Positions 48,306-57,645 of a stretch of DNA of 64,000 bases are shown piece by piece; positions within the stretch are counted from its first letter, which is position 1; every line of letters starts with the position of its first letter. Made by a program: the position numbers and the translations under genes. The notes beneath the pieces were generated by a model. It saw nothing but the letters and a program-made list of their open reading frames with translations, ran no database searches and was not told the DNA's origin. Source of the stretch: a virus; the IMG/VR virus record IMGVR_UViG_3300010885_074114, positions 24,341-88,340 of that record. One strand, given 5' to 3'.

Positions 48306-50705
48306 TTAGAATATCGCATCGGCGTTTTCTGTAAAGCTTCCTGTTCTGTGTATTGAGAACTCAATAAACATGAATTCGACTGCACGTGTTGGCTGCACGC
48401 CAATTTGTGCTCTAAATTCATTCCTGTCTATAACGTCTGGAGTATTTAGCTCCGCATCAGCCTTGACAAAGTAGTCTGTTAGTCCTCGTCCTCTTTTTAC
48501 TTCTTCTAGTATGCCAACGCATATGGACACGAATGATTTTCGGAATATGTCGTCGTTTGGATCGAACAACAGTCCTCTGACAGCCACTCTAATTCTTTTT
48601 TCTAAGTAGAACATAAGCCGTCTAACGTTCACTCGGTCTAAAGCCGTAGGTCTACGCTGAAGTGTCTTTTGACCCCAAACTAAGAAGCCTTGTACGTCAA
48701 CAAACTGCACAATAGGATTGATACAATTTCTGAATCCATACATCAAGTCTCTCTCGGCTAACGTGGGGCGATCATAAACATCCGTGATGCCAGGAACAAT
48801 TCCACGATTTAAACCTGCTGGAGCAAACCAAGGCTTGCTAAGATAGTCACTTCTTGCAATTACAGCCAAGATTGAGCCGGATGGTGGAACCCAAACGTCT
48901 ACGCGATTAAAGTTGTCTCTAATTTTCACCCAAGGCCAGTACATTGCACCAAAGTCTGAATCGAATCTGGTCAAGTTAAGTGGATGGGAACCATTTTGCC
49001 ACGCTACTATTTCTTTAACAGTTAATCCGAATGGAGGATCAACGATAGCCAAGCAATCCATTCGAACGTTTTGGCAGAAGTCTAGCATAGCGGTTACGAC
49101 TGATGTACTAGCATGGCCAGGAACAGCGATCAAATCGATATCAATTTGTTCTGGCTCACTAAGTACATAGAGTCCGGTGCTTCCTACGGCAGATCCGATG
49201 AGCAGCTCATCTTGTAAATCTGGATCCGATGGAATACCGTCCGAACCACCAACAAGGTCATAAGTTCCAACAAGTGGCTGAGCTAAAACGTCTGTATTGT
49301 CTACAACTCGAATATAGTCAGACACTAAAGAAAGGTATGTTTCAACATAATATGAACTTTGATCATTCTTTGTTAGCATTCCCCATGCTTCAACTTGAAC
49401 ACCATTGTTATAAACTTCTAATATAAAGTGATTCTCACGAGCATCGTTTTTAACAACAACTTGCGTTTGATTTCCATCGATACCAGCAGACTCAGCAGAA
49501 AGACTAAATGTAATTTCATCTGTTGTGTTTTCTGCTCCTGTTACAACACCAAAAGCTGCTGTACCTGCAACGTCATCGGATGCCCCCTCTGGGCTAAGTC
49601 CGTGACCAGTAAGTGTAGATAAACCAAAGAATTGTTCTCCAGTGCTTGATTTTCTAACTCTAATTCTAGCGTCCGCTCCAATGCTTAACGTTGAGAACAC
49701 CAAAGAGTTTGCATCTTCTGAAGCTACCCAGCCACCAGGAAGTTCGCCGCCTTCTTCATATCTCAGTGCATTTATAGCAATCACAATATCAGCAATAGCT
49801 GTAATCGGAGTGCCAGATAACTCTAACGCTGTGTTTAAATCTATTAGTTGTATAACACCATCAATTGTTACATTATCTGTTCCATCTAATATTAAACTTA
49901 AATTCCAAGTTCCAGATGATGGTATTGTGTACACACCAGCCGATCCACCAGCAGGATATTTCGTAAGTGTTCCTGCTGCCTGACCTGCTGTCATGCCAGT
50001 ACCCAATCCAATAATTTGATATATATCATTTTGAACAGATACTATTTCAAGCGAAGAAGCTGGACCATAAGCCCATATTGCTCTGACGCCTATTTCACTC
50101 TCATCATCCGTCTCATCGAGAAGATAAAACTCTATGCCATCATTTTCTGCATCTAGTTGTAAATTCAATTCGTCTATAACTTCTTGTGATGTTTTGTCTG
50201 TTACACTCGATTCAACCATAAGAGTTTTTGGATTTAGTATGCCATTGAGCTTGTATCGAAAGAAGTATGCTTCTACCTCTATTGAGGCATCTACATAAGG
50301 ATTTGGGTCAAAAGTATGTGAAGTACCAGTTATGGCGGATTCCAGTTTTGCTACGGTTCCGGCTGCTGGAACATCAACAGCAGCTATTTCTGCCTGCTCA
50401 TCACTAACAGGATCTTCGTCGCCAACTCTCACAACAAAAAGTTCGTTTGCAACTAAAAGATACTGCTGTGCAGCATATATGAGGTACGGATCACCCACAT
50501 CTGGGTGTGGATTACCGAATACAGTTGTAAGTTGTCTGGATGTATTGATTAGTATCGGAAGATTGAAAGGACCTTTAGATGCAAATCCAATCAAGCCAGC
50601 ACGATGAAAACTTTGTTCGGCTGGTACAAAACTTAAATCTTTTTCTGCTATTCTTATGCTTGGGCTTATTGTATTGGAAGGTGGAAAACCTCTTAAAATC
50701 GCCAT
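48306..50705 (-). CDS. gp18: Tail sheath protein (T4 gp18-like)
   Basis: The contractile sheath subunit, 799 residues (T4 gp18 is 659). The N-terminus PSNTISPSIRIAEKDLSFVP and GLIGFASKGPFNLPILINTS are typical. The C-terminal domain has the conserved QGFLVWGQKTL, DRVNVRRLMFYLEKRI and NEFRAQIGVQPTRAVEFMFI, which interlocks subunits. The extra length is an insert of beta-rich sequence at about residues 150-430, exposed on the sheath outside. Gene order sheath-tube is as in T4. Confidence 0.95.
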   Translation of the reverse strand: MAILRGFPPSNTISPSIRIAEKDLSFVPAEQSFHRAGLIGFASKGPFNLPILINTSRQLTTVFGNPHPDVGDPYLIYAAQQYLLVANELFVVRVGDEDPVSDEQAEIAAVDVPAAGTVAKLESAITGTSHTFDPNPYVDASIEVEAYFFRYKLNGILNPKTLMVESSVTDKTSQEVIDELNLQLDAENDGIEFYLLDETDDESEIGVRAIWAYGPASSLEIVSVQNDIYQIIGLGTGMTAGQAAGTLTKYPAGGSAGVYTIPSSGTWNLSLILDGTDNVTIDGVIQLIDLNTALELSGTPITAIADIVIAINALRYEEGGELPGGWVASEDANSLVFSTLSIGADARIRVRKSSTGEQFFGLSTLTGHGLSPEGASDDVAGTAAFGVVTGAENTTDEITFSLSAESAGIDGNQTQVVVKNDARENHFILEVYNNGVQVEAWGMLTKNDQSSYYVETYLSLVSDYIRVVDNTDVLAQPLVGTYDLVGGSDGIPSDPDLQDELLIGSAVGSTGLYVLSEPEQIDIDLIAVPGHASTSVVTAMLDFCQNVRMDCLAIVDPPFGLTVKEIVAWQNGSHPLNLTRFDSDFGAMYWPWVKIRDNFNRVDVWVPPSGSILAVIARSDYLSKPWFAPAGLNRGIVPGITDVYDRPTLAERDLMYGFRNCINPIVQFVDVQGFLVWGQKTLQRRPTALDRVNVRRLMFYLEKRIRVAVRGLLFDPNDDIFRKSFVSICVGILEEVKRGRGLTDYFVKADAELNTPDVIDRNEFRAQIGVQPTRAVEFMFIEFSIHRTGSFTENADAIF

Positions 50706-50708
50706 AGT

Positions 50709-50927
50709 CTATTCTCCCTTGTTTACGTTTGTTGTGTTTCTTATGGAAATCAATCCATTTTTCTCTGCTCTATCTATGTATTCTGTTGTTCTTTCTTCAT
50801 CCAGAAGAAAAATATTTTTTCCGGATCCAATTCCTGGTATGTTTAGCGTCGTAAAAGAGTGTGGTGCTCTTCTAGATTTTACAACTAATTGTACTGGGAA
50901 TTTATTTCTATTTCTTATTTCTAACAA
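50709..50927 (-). CDS. Small protein between gp15-like and sheath genes
   Basis: A 72-residue protein, basic at the N-terminus (RNRNKFPVQLVVKSRRAPHS) and with IPGIGSGKNIFLLDEERTTE in the middle. It overlaps the stop of the gp15-like gene by 7 nt and ends 3 nt before the sheath start. A tail-completion or decoration role is likely from the context. Function unknown. Confidence 0.7.
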   Translation of the reverse strand: MLEIRNRNKFPVQLVVKSRRAPHSFTTLNIPGIGSGKNIFLLDEERTTEYIDRAEKNGLISIRNTTNVNKGE

Positions 50928-51904
50928 TCTAACTCCTCCACGGCTTCTTCTATTTGGGTAAGTACTTCGTTTATCTGACTTTCTTGTGTAACATTTATAA
51001 CATCAACTCTTGCCTTAAGTACTGCTTTCTTTCTTGTTATTGGTTGTGATATATAGGACTTTGCCAACACATTAAATTCATATTTAATTACTTTAATTGC
51101 ACTATCTCCGGGCTCTTGGTCTATGTTGTTGGCAATGCTTTCTATTGTTACAATTATTTCCCAAGGTATTCCAGTTACTTTTATATATGCAGCTAAACTA
51201 AATTTTGTTAAAATTTGTTCAATAATTTGATTCATATCTTCTTTGTACATTGTCCAAGCTGTAATTGTATATCCTATATTGATAGGTATTCCCTTAGAAA
51301 TGCCGAAAATCGTATCTCTTTGGTACTTTTCTTTTATAGCATATCCAGGCTTTCCATCGTCTGGGCGGCTAAAATAATTGAGAGCTTGATGATACGTATA
51401 TCGATCCACATCATAGTCGATGCTGGTTTGTGTGATTGCCATCATAGGTAATTTTATTCGATCAACTACGAGAGTTTCATCTTTTCTAACATTATCTTGT
51501 ATAATAGCTGCGACGGCTTTTTCAGGTGTTCCTAGAATAACTGGTATAGGCCATGCTTTTCCATCTTCGTCAATTACAACAACATCTCGAAACATATCAA
51601 GAATGGCTTCATCTGTTCCTCTTATTGATTTTGAGTATCTGTAGATTACTGTTCTGTCTGGATTTTCTAAGTCATTTACAATGTGCCCGCGCGTAATAGG
51701 ATCACAGTCCACTTTAGAACCAAACCCTGTTTTTTTCATCGTTTGATCTTTTAGCCAGTTTAAAGTAGAGTCATTTGGTTCACGAAGGCTATCGGACTTA
51801 TCTGTAGAGCAATATGCTGCGGAGTCTAGATTCACATTTCCTTGTGGTCCTTTTTCGTTACACTCCACATAGTTTTTTTGATTATGATTTGGGTTGCTTG
51901 TCAT
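50921..51904 (-). CDS. gp15: Tail completion protein (T4 gp15-like)
   Basis: A 327-residue protein. After a polar, Asn-rich N-terminus it has the pattern of T4-type gp15 proteins: WPIPVILGTPEKAVAAIIQD, RIKLPMMAITQTSIDYDVDR and PINIGYTITAWTMYKEDMNQ, then IIEQILTKFS. In T4, gp15 caps the sheath end and joins tail to neck. It is upstream of sheath and tube genes on the same strand. Similarity is by motif order, and the identification is probable rather than certain. Confidence 0.65.
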   Translation of the reverse strand: MTSNPNHNQKNYVECNEKGPQGNVNLDSAAYCSTDKSDSLREPNDSTLNWLKDQTMKKTGFGSKVDCDPITRGHIVNDLENPDRTVIYRYSKSIRGTDEAILDMFRDVVVIDEDGKAWPIPVILGTPEKAVAAIIQDNVRKDETLVVDRIKLPMMAITQTSIDYDVDRYTYHQALNYFSRPDDGKPGYAIKEKYQRDTIFGISKGIPINIGYTITAWTMYKEDMNQIIEQILTKFSLAAYIKVTGIPWEIIVTIESIANNIDQEPGDSAIKVIKYEFNVLAKSYISQPITRKKAVLKARVDVINVTQESQINEVLTQIEEAVEELDC

Positions 51905-51934
51905 TTTTTTCTCTCTACATATGTAGTAATATTT

Positions 51935-52522
51935 TTAAAAATCAAAAGACGGCTGATTTTGTGACGGCACAGATTTTAATATCCATCCACCAACTTTCTG
52001 TTCCTTATCTTGTACTTTCCACCATCTTTTGTCTCCATTCTTTGGATATAAAATAGATCCTTCTCCAAAACTAGAGTCTGTCCACAGCTCCATAAATAAA
52101 TCGTTTTGCGTAAGAATTACTGCTTCAAAAGAAGTTGGTTTTTCATATTGAATTGTTTTATAAACATCTCCGTAAAGATCATCCTTTTTCTCTCGAATGA
52201 TAGCAGGAAGACAATAAATGAATGTTTTTTCTATTGATGGCTTTAATTCTTGTTCTTTTTTATTTACTTTTATATTTTCTTTTTTAAATTCATTCTCATT
52301 TATTTTTGATGAATCTAATTCATCCAAAAAAATAGCACCTTGATTTTTTTCTTGTAATTCAAAATCTGATCCCATTGGCATGACCATTGTTCCATCTTCT
52401 TTGAATTCTGGTTTCCAAGTCATATTGTGGACAGAGAAGGCAGACCAAATATTTTGCTCTTTCATCGCAGGATTAGGTGCTATAAGTTTATAAACCGATC
52501 CATCTTTGTGGTAGAGCGTCAT
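51935..52522 (-). CDS. Neck/tail-completion protein, unassigned
   Basis: A 195-residue protein starting TLYHKDGSVYKLIAPNPAMK, similar in design to the opening of the neck-like protein at 53419 (LLNSDGTPYKLQ...). The C-terminus has LFMELWTDSSFGEGSILYPK and RWWKVQDKEQKVGGWIL, which looks like a neck-fold protein. The middle is Lys/Glu-rich and probably flexible. It is likely to be gp13- or gp14-related, but I cannot choose between them. Confidence 0.55.
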   Translation of the reverse strand: MTLYHKDGSVYKLIAPNPAMKEQNIWSAFSVHNMTWKPEFKEDGTMVMPMGSDFELQEKNQGAIFLDELDSSKINENEFKKENIKVNKKEQELKPSIEKTFIYCLPAIIREKKDDLYGDVYKTIQYEKPTSFEAVILTQNDLFMELWTDSSFGEGSILYPKNGDKRWWKVQDKEQKVGGWILKSVPSQNQPSFDF

Positions 52523-52570
52523 GTGTCTTTTCGAAATTATTTAATTTTTTCCAAAAAATGTTGGGCTGAA

Positions 52571-52580
52571 TATATATTAG
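52571..52580 (+). promoter_or_regulatory. Candidate late promoter box
   Basis: TATATATTAG, 41-50 nt before the ATG at 52621, in the gap between divergent neck genes. It is close to the TATATATTAAG form. Confidence 0.45.
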
Positions 52581-52620
52581 AAGAAGACATAATAATTTAA
52601 AAAAATATACAAAGGGAAAT

Positions 52621-53415
52621 ATGGTTTTAGTTGTACCTGACAGTGCAGATGTTTTAATGTTAAAATTCATTTTAAACAACATTACAACCACTGGATCTGC
52701 TCCTGTATCTGGTGGAGATAGAAGATTAAGATTGTTTACCAATGATATAATACCATATAAGTCTACTATATTGGGCGATCTCGTTGAAGCAAGCAACACA
52801 GGATACGCAGCTATACCTTTGGTTGGCACGAGTTGGGTGGTTTCCACAACAGATGCCCCTCATATTATATCATGTGGAAATCTACAACGAACTAGCCATT
52901 TAGTTCAAAACGAGGTTTCTAATGTTGATGTTGGAGCGGTTGAACCATTACCAGCAACTTATTACTCTGTATATACTCATTCTGATAATATTCCAATTTT
53001 AGAAGGAACAATTAGCGGGACAGTTTACAGTGCATCTGTAGCCATACAAACTTTTGTTGTTTCTTGTGCTGGAGTCTTTACATTCACAGACATTGGATCT
53101 CCAGCCGTAAAATGTAAAACTTCTGGATCAAGTGTAAACAATGTCACAGGAGTTATTACTTTGGCGTGGATTGGAATGCCAGCCGCTAATTATATCACGT
53201 TCAATTATGAATATGATGCGTGTCATAAGAAGACAACAGCTTCTTATTCTATTCAAACCTTTTCTATGACCCAAGCTGCCGATGTATATGGTTATTATAT
53301 AACTAATGTAGGCGGAACGCAACTTTTGTGGGCAGAGAGATTTCCGCATGCACCATTTATCATACCGAATTGGGGTGGAAATATAACAGTCACATTAAAC
53401 TTTACATTGGATTGA
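52621..53415 (+). CDS. Structural protein sharing an insert domain with the capsid protein
   Basis: A 264-residue protein. Residues about 1-90 (LKFILNN, RLRLFTNDIIPYKSTILGDL) and about 205-264 (AADVYGYYITNVGGTQLLWA, TVTLNFTLD) form one beta-rich domain. It is interrupted by a roughly 105-residue unit (LVQNEVSN, GTISGTVYSASVAIQTFVVS, AGVFTFTDIGSP, FNYEYDA) that is clearly homologous to capsid-protein residues 140-240. The same unit in two proteins suggests a portable surface or interaction domain. It lies upstream of the gp14-like gene. The exact structural role is unknown. Confidence 0.75.
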   Translation: MVLVVPDSADVLMLKFILNNITTTGSAPVSGGDRRLRLFTNDIIPYKSTILGDLVEASNTGYAAIPLVGTSWVVSTTDAPHIISCGNLQRTSHLVQNEVSNVDVGAVEPLPATYYSVYTHSDNIPILEGTISGTVYSASVAIQTFVVSCAGVFTFTDIGSPAVKCKTSGSSVNNVTGVITLAWIGMPAANYITFNYEYDACHKKTTASYSIQTFSMTQAADVYGYYITNVGGTQLLWAERFPHAPFIIPNWGGNITVTLNFTLD

Positions 53416-53418
53416 AAT

Positions 53419-53961
53419 ATGGCATTATTAAATTCTGATGGTACTCCATACAAACTTCAAGGTAGCGTACAGCAGTTTGATCCAAATAATCCAATGTTTG
53501 ACCTTTTTAATCTGTGGGATCAAGAATCAATAAAAAGAGGTGGATCACCAATATTTTATTATGAAGTTATAATACGACCAGATATGATTGACCCGATATA
53601 TTTGGAAGCAAGAAACAAGTTGTTTTCAAACAATCCGATACAGTTTTGGTGCAATTATGAGCCAATTTCTTCGCAAAATGTTTTAAATCAATTTGGAATA
53701 GATGCACCGGATGAAATGCGGTTTGAATTAAACTATAGGTCTGTTTTGAAAGGTCTGGGTCATCCTCCGAAAATAGGATCTAGACTTTTTACTCCGCACC
53801 TTCAAGAGAATTGGGTTATTGTTCAAAGAAATTTAAGTGAATTTAAAATGTGGGGAGTTCTTAGAGTTGAATTAATCTGTCAAAGATTCCAAGAAGATGT
53901 TGTGACAGGGGATGGAAAAGTTACTCAGAAACAACCAGATCTAAAAATTAAAATAATATAA
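53419..53961 (+). CDS. gp14: Neck protein (T4 gp14-like)
   Basis: A 180-residue protein: DLFNLWDQESIKRGGSPIFY, the YYEVIIRPDMIDPIYLEARN motif, PDEMRFELNYRSVLKGLGHP and PPKIGSRLFTPHL, then W-V-I-V and FKMWGVLRVELICQRFQED. The order resembles T4 gp14 (E...RG...YY.R...D, G-D-L-I-Y...), the neck protein that joins tail to head. It is shorter than T4 gp14 (256). It lies 3 nt after the previous ORF. The identification is by motif order. Confidence 0.65.
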   Translation: MALLNSDGTPYKLQGSVQQFDPNNPMFDLFNLWDQESIKRGGSPIFYYEVIIRPDMIDPIYLEARNKLFSNNPIQFWCNYEPISSQNVLNQFGIDAPDEMRFELNYRSVLKGLGHPPKIGSRLFTPHLQENWVIVQRNLSEFKMWGVLRVELICQRFQEDVVTGDGKVTQKQPDLKIKII

Positions 53962-53964
53962 ATA

Positions 53965-54126
53965 TTACAAAATTTCAATTTGATATATTTCGTGATTCAT
54001 ATTAATTATTTTATGTACTTTTTTAAAAAAACATAATGGAATAGAAGGCTTCTTAAAAGATCCAATTGCTTTTGCTAAAAAAACATGTGTTCTAGTGTCT
54101 CTTTTTTTTATCTTAAAAGCCTTCAT
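53965..54126 (-). CDS. 53-residue basic protein
   Basis: A leftward ORF whose ATG (54126) overlaps the TGA of the upstream gene as ATGA, giving KAFKIKKRDTRTHVFLAKAI, then GSFKKPSIPLCFFKKV. It is strongly basic and not previously obvious because it is short. Translational coupling is the main support. No family recognised. Confidence 0.65.
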   Translation of the reverse strand: MKAFKIKKRDTRTHVFLAKAIGSFKKPSIPLCFFKKVHKIINMNHEIYQIEIL

Positions 54127-54953
54127 TTTTTTTCTTTATTTTTTTTCTTTATTTTTAACTTACATTTGTAAAGAACTGTCGGTTTCTTTTTTTTCTGTAT
54201 ATCGTTTAAAAAATTTTTCATTCCGTCATAACCACTTTTACCTACAATAGTAGAAAGTTGTTTGTATTTGTCACTAAACTTATTACCTGAGTTATCTTTC
54301 CACTGATTTTTGGCAACCTTATTAAGATTACTTTCTAGTGTGTTATCTAATGTTGTTCTTTCTACTTTTTCTTCATGTGTCATTTCTTCGATATCGTATG
54401 AAACTTTTCTTGGAATTACTAAAGCCTGTCCATACGGCTCTGCTTTTCTAAAAATTATTTCTTGATTTACTTTGGGAGCCTTAAAAACTACAAAAAATAT
54501 TTTTGGCCACCAGTTCGTTTGTATGTGTCCAGGAAGACAACAAGGAACAGTTCCAGAGCAATCTGTGTAAAATCTTGGATGCGGCTCAGTTCTTAAAACA
54601 TAGCCTTCTGGCACCTTTATATCTAATGATGATGTCATACCAAAGTAACCAGATGCAAAAGCCACAAATGGAGGCAATTTGATGTCTGGGCACTGTTTAT
54701 TTTCTTCTTCAAAATCGCCATCAAATACAATCGATCCGTTTATATTTCTAACGTGACATTCTGTGTCAAAAGGATAACATAATTCAATTCCATAAGTAGA
54801 TCCTTCAACAAAAGGAGGACAATGCCATGGTTGAGGTTCTGATCCATTACTATGACTATTGGGATTTCCAGCCCATCCTGGTATGTCAAGTTTTATCTGT
54901 TTTGGTACCCCACCTTTAAACCACGACCTATATTTTATTTTTATAATTTCCAT
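54123..54953 (-). CDS. DUF6065-like protein
   Basis: A 276-residue protein. The core matches an uncharacterised family in which WHCPPFVEGSTYGIELCYPF, FGMTSSLDIKVPEGYVLRTE and PHPRFYTDCSGTVPCCLPGH recur in this order, then WWPKIFFVVFKAP. The function of the family is unknown. The last roughly 100 residues are a Lys/Glu-rich helical tail, absent in most relatives as I recall them. It has the second near-consensus sigma70 promoter of the window, so it may be expressed early. Confidence 0.65.
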   Translation of the reverse strand: MEIIKIKYRSWFKGGVPKQIKLDIPGWAGNPNSHSNGSEPQPWHCPPFVEGSTYGIELCYPFDTECHVRNINGSIVFDGDFEEENKQCPDIKLPPFVAFASGYFGMTSSLDIKVPEGYVLRTEPHPRFYTDCSGTVPCCLPGHIQTNWWPKIFFVVFKAPKVNQEIIFRKAEPYGQALVIPRKVSYDIEEMTHEEKVERTTLDNTLESNLNKVAKNQWKDNSGNKFSDKYKQLSTIVGKSGYDGMKNFLNDIQKKKKPTVLYKCKLKIKKKNKEKK

Positions 54954-55000
54954 TTTAAAAGCATTCCTGTGAAACCATGCTTCGTCATTTACAATTCTTG

Positions 55001-55029
55001 ATTATATTGTATTTGATTTGGCGGGTCAA
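55001..55029 (-). promoter_or_regulatory. Sigma70-type promoter
   Basis: On the minus strand TTGACC (55029-55024), a 17-nt spacer and TATAAT (55006-55001), 48 nt before the ATG at 54953. The hexamers and spacing are the same as at 4288. Confidence 0.8.
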
Positions 55030-55048
55030 CTGTTTGGCTACAGATAGC

Positions 55049-55318
55049 CTATGTGCGAGTCTTTTCGGCAACAATAGTTGCCGTAAGTCCAAGTTGAGTT
55101 AATTGTTCTTTATGATCTTGCACCGACTTCATGTAAGCTGTTTCGTAAACATCTGTAACCAGAGTAAAGAAGCTTTTCATGTCGCTCTCATTCGCAAGCA
55201 TTGTTCCAAGTCGATCTATAATTTGCTCGTTTTTATAATATTTTTCTTTTATCAATTCAAACATTACTTTTTTTATATAGTTGCCATTCAAGTTGTTGAA
55301 TTGATTCATCCAGTTCAT
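55049..55318 (-). CDS. Small helical protein
   Basis: An 89-residue protein (NWMNQFNNLNGNYIKKVMFE, later YETAYMKSVQDHKEQLTQLG), fully helical by composition. It starts 4 nt after the preceding gene stop. No recognised family. It may be a small structural or assembly protein of the 55-58 kb string. Confidence 0.65.
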   Translation of the reverse strand: MNWMNQFNNLNGNYIKKVMFELIKEKYYKNEQIIDRLGTMLANESDMKSFFTLVTDVYETAYMKSVQDHKEQLTQLGLTATIVAEKTRT

Positions 55319-55322
55319 TGTT

Positions 55323-56180
55323 TTACATTTCTGTTTGTTTTTTTACAATTTCGATAGCTTTTTTTATTTTTAATTCTTCTTCTTTTCCTATAATTTCACG
55401 CTCCAACATTCGTTTTAGATGTGATATTAGATTAGATCCAGTTTCTTCTATTTCTATTTCTTTTTTATGATGGAAAAATTTTCTGAAATTAAAGTCAGGA
55501 GAAATTATTTTATTTATAAGGGATAGTTCATTTTCTGAGTGTTTTGTAGTTTCTTCTGGTGCAGTTTTTGTAGGTTCTTCTGGTGCAGTTTGTTCGGGTT
55601 CAGTTTTAATAGTTTTTTCTGATGCAGGTTGTTTTGCTTTTCTTGGAACAGCACGGAAACGTTTTTCCGTTTTTGTTGGTGTCGGAGTCTGTTCTACCGA
55701 AGGACCGATATCCTCTACATCTTTTGATGTTATAATATCATATAAATTCATTTTTAGTTTTTCGGCGGATGATTTAATTAGTTGAACAATTCTTAATTTT
55801 TCTGCTCCTTGTGGAACATCTTCATTTAGCTGATTTAACTGATCCTCTATTTTTTTTACTATTGATCTTATCTCATAATATTGTTTTAGATTTAAAAAAG
55901 AGGGATTAAAAGATTCTTGTGCACCCAACTCATCGCCAAATCTATTTTTCCAATAATAAGGATTATTAGTGTTTGTTCTTCCTCCGTGCCATATATTAGA
56001 TACAGACCCTTTGAATCGATCCCAAAGTCCACGTTTTAGAGCTGGGTTCATCGGCTCACTAACTAAACTTCTAATAAGATCAGAAACCCAAGAATCTACT
56101 GCTGCACTAATTTCATTAGAAAGCTCTTTTCCATTATGTTCTTCTCTAAATTTTTTAAGAATTTCATTGTTCGCTAACAT
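55323..56180 (-). CDS. Probable virion-associated protein, unknown
   Basis: A 285-residue protein. Residues about 40-100 hold a Trp/Arg-rich segment (PALKRGLWDRFKGSVSNIWH, then N-P-Y-Y-W-K-N-R-F-G) that looks conserved. The middle is a Pro/Thr/Glu-rich linker with TAPEEPTK-TAPEETTK tandem repeats. The C-terminal part is helical. It overlaps the upstream gene by 17 nt. It resembles phage internal or tail-associated proteins, but no family was recognised. Confidence 0.6.
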   Translation of the reverse strand: MLANNEILKKFREEHNGKELSNEISAAVDSWVSDLIRSLVSEPMNPALKRGLWDRFKGSVSNIWHGGRTNTNNPYYWKNRFGDELGAQESFNPSFLNLKQYYEIRSIVKKIEDQLNQLNEDVPQGAEKLRIVQLIKSSAEKLKMNLYDIITSKDVEDIGPSVEQTPTPTKTEKRFRAVPRKAKQPASEKTIKTEPEQTAPEEPTKTAPEETTKHSENELSLINKIISPDFNFRKFFHHKKEIEIEETGSNLISHLKRMLEREIIGKEEELKIKKAIEIVKKQTEM

Positions 56181-56625
56181 ATTCTCCTATCTTCTTTAGT
56201 GACATTAAGCAGGAATCAAAACAGTGAAAATCACTGGAGATATAATCTAGAGCTAAGTCATTAAATTTATCGTTATGATCGGATGATTCTTCTACTTCAA
56301 AATAAATAGATTTGTTCTTTTTGCCTAGCACTCTGTATTTATGCATAAGAACATAGGCAGCGGCTCCTAGGTCTGTGACAAATCGATTGCCCTTAGAATC
56401 AAAGTTATACTCTCCTATTTTTTTAAGTGACATGATACAAGAATCAAATCTATGGAATTCGCTTGAAAGGTAGTCTAGCGTTAATTGATCAAACAATTCA
56501 GCAGTGTGCTTTTCGTCTATTAAGAAGTAAATATCTCTTCCTTTTCTCCCAATAACACGAAATTTTTGCATTAAAATATAAGCTGCTGCTCCTAAGTCTC
56601 CAATAGTTTTATAGTTTTTTTTCAT
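56164..56625 (-). CDS. Tandem-duplicated DUF5659-like protein
   Basis: A 153-residue protein made of two copies of a roughly 70-residue unit. Copy 1 has IGDLGAAAYILMQKFRVIGR, copy 2 has VTDLGAAAYVLMHKYRVLGK, and both end F-D-S-C-(I/L)-M-S-L-K-K-I-G-E-Y. Single units of this type occur in many phages as the DUF5659 domain. The duplication within one gene looks recent. Function unknown. Confidence 0.75.
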   Translation of the reverse strand: MKKNYKTIGDLGAAAYILMQKFRVIGRKGRDIYFLIDEKHTAELFDQLTLDYLSSEFHRFDSCIMSLKKIGEYNFDSKGNRFVTDLGAAAYVLMHKYRVLGKKNKSIYFEVEESSDHNDKFNDLALDYISSDFHCFDSCLMSLKKIGEYVSEQ

Positions 56626-56640
56626 TTTTTATTTTTGTTT

Positions 56641-57645
56641 TTACTTTACGGCTTCAGCAGCTATTAGACACCCTCTTGCCACAGAATACAAGGGGTCTTC
56701 TGGTTTTATTATTGAGCCAATTTTTATAGGTAGCTGTGTTTGTTCAATTACATCTTTAAATAATTCTGTAAATCCGTTTGGAGAAGAAGTACCACCAGCA
56801 ATTACTATATCAATAGGAGCATCGGATCTAACTGTTTTAGAAATATCTGCAAAACCTTTTTTAATGCCACCAACGGTGTGCTCTATCATTAGTTTATATT
56901 GTGTACTTATTGCTCTTTGAATAAGATTCGTTGGAGGAACAGTAAGATCTATTTTTGTTTTTTCAATATTTATGTAAGCAATTGTCTCACCAGTTGCTTT
57001 TGCAGCCTGTTTGTCTATCCAATCTCCTGAGTTAACAATAGAAAAAGCAAACACTGGGTTGCCATACATAGCATAACAAACGTTCACCATTCCGCTTCCA
57101 AATGAGATTCCGATGCCAGTAAATGCTTTTCCTCCTAATTCCGCATACACTAAAGCTAAAGCCTCGTTAATTGGGTGTGCATCAACACGATATCCAGTTT
57201 CACTCTTATAAGCTTTAAATATTGCTTCTAGTATTCTTTGGTGATAGTCAGCATCAGTATCTTGGTTTATTGCATTTGCTGGAATACAGTAATAAAGAAT
57301 CTCTCCATCTTTTTTAACATTGTTAATCAAACTGTGAATCATAATAGAAAGTATTTGAAAAGCATCTTTTTCTTTTGGGTTTACACACCCGTGAATCATT
57401 GGGCGTTTTAGTTCTACTTGGCTCATCGTATACGCCATGTTCACGGATGCTTCTCCTAAAGCATATGCAATATTGTCCCGTTCTATCAGTGGCACTCCAG
57501 CACTCTTCATCATGTTAAAAACGAATCTGTTTTCAAGTGGAATTTCTAGAAATGCATTCACTTCTCTTTTATAAGAGAATTCCCCTTTGCTTGTTCTATT
57601 GCAACACACTAAATTATATGTACCAGCGTCAAATCCTACTGCCAT
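56641..57645 (-). CDS. Actin-like ATPase (ParM/MreB superfamily)
   Basis: A 334-residue protein with the actin-fold nucleotide motifs in order: phosphate-1 VGFDAGTYNLVCCN at the N-terminus, phosphate-2 GIGISFGSGMVNVCYAM (about residue 175), and the adenosine motif DIVIAGGTSSPNGF near the C-terminus. Connect regions (AHPINEALALVYAELG) are also visible. Such phage proteins form dynamic filaments that move or partition DNA or capsids, or act as chaperone-like ATPases. It sits between small structural-type genes, with no adjacent DNA-binding adaptor recognised. Filament formation is not shown by sequence. Confidence 0.8.
   Translation of the reverse strand: MAVGFDAGTYNLVCCNRTSKGEFSYKREVNAFLEIPLENRFVFNMMKSAGVPLIERDNIAYALGEASVNMAYTMSQVELKRPMIHGCVNPKEKDAFQILSIMIHSLINNVKKDGEILYYCIPANAINQDTDADYHQRILEAIFKAYKSETGYRVDAHPINEALALVYAELGGKAFTGIGISFGSGMVNVCYAMYGNPVFAFSIVNSGDWIDKQAAKATGETIAYINIEKTKIDLTVPPTNLIQRAISTQYKLMIEHTVGGIKKGFADISKTVRSDAPIDIVIAGGTSSPNGFTELFKDVIEQTQLPIKIGSIIKPEDPLYSVARGCLIAAEAVK

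Noticed and set aside
52488-52847. Leftward 119-residue ORF
   Set aside because: It lies opposite the start of the structural gene at 52621, whose protein shares a domain with the capsid protein; the leftward frame has no recognisable protein.
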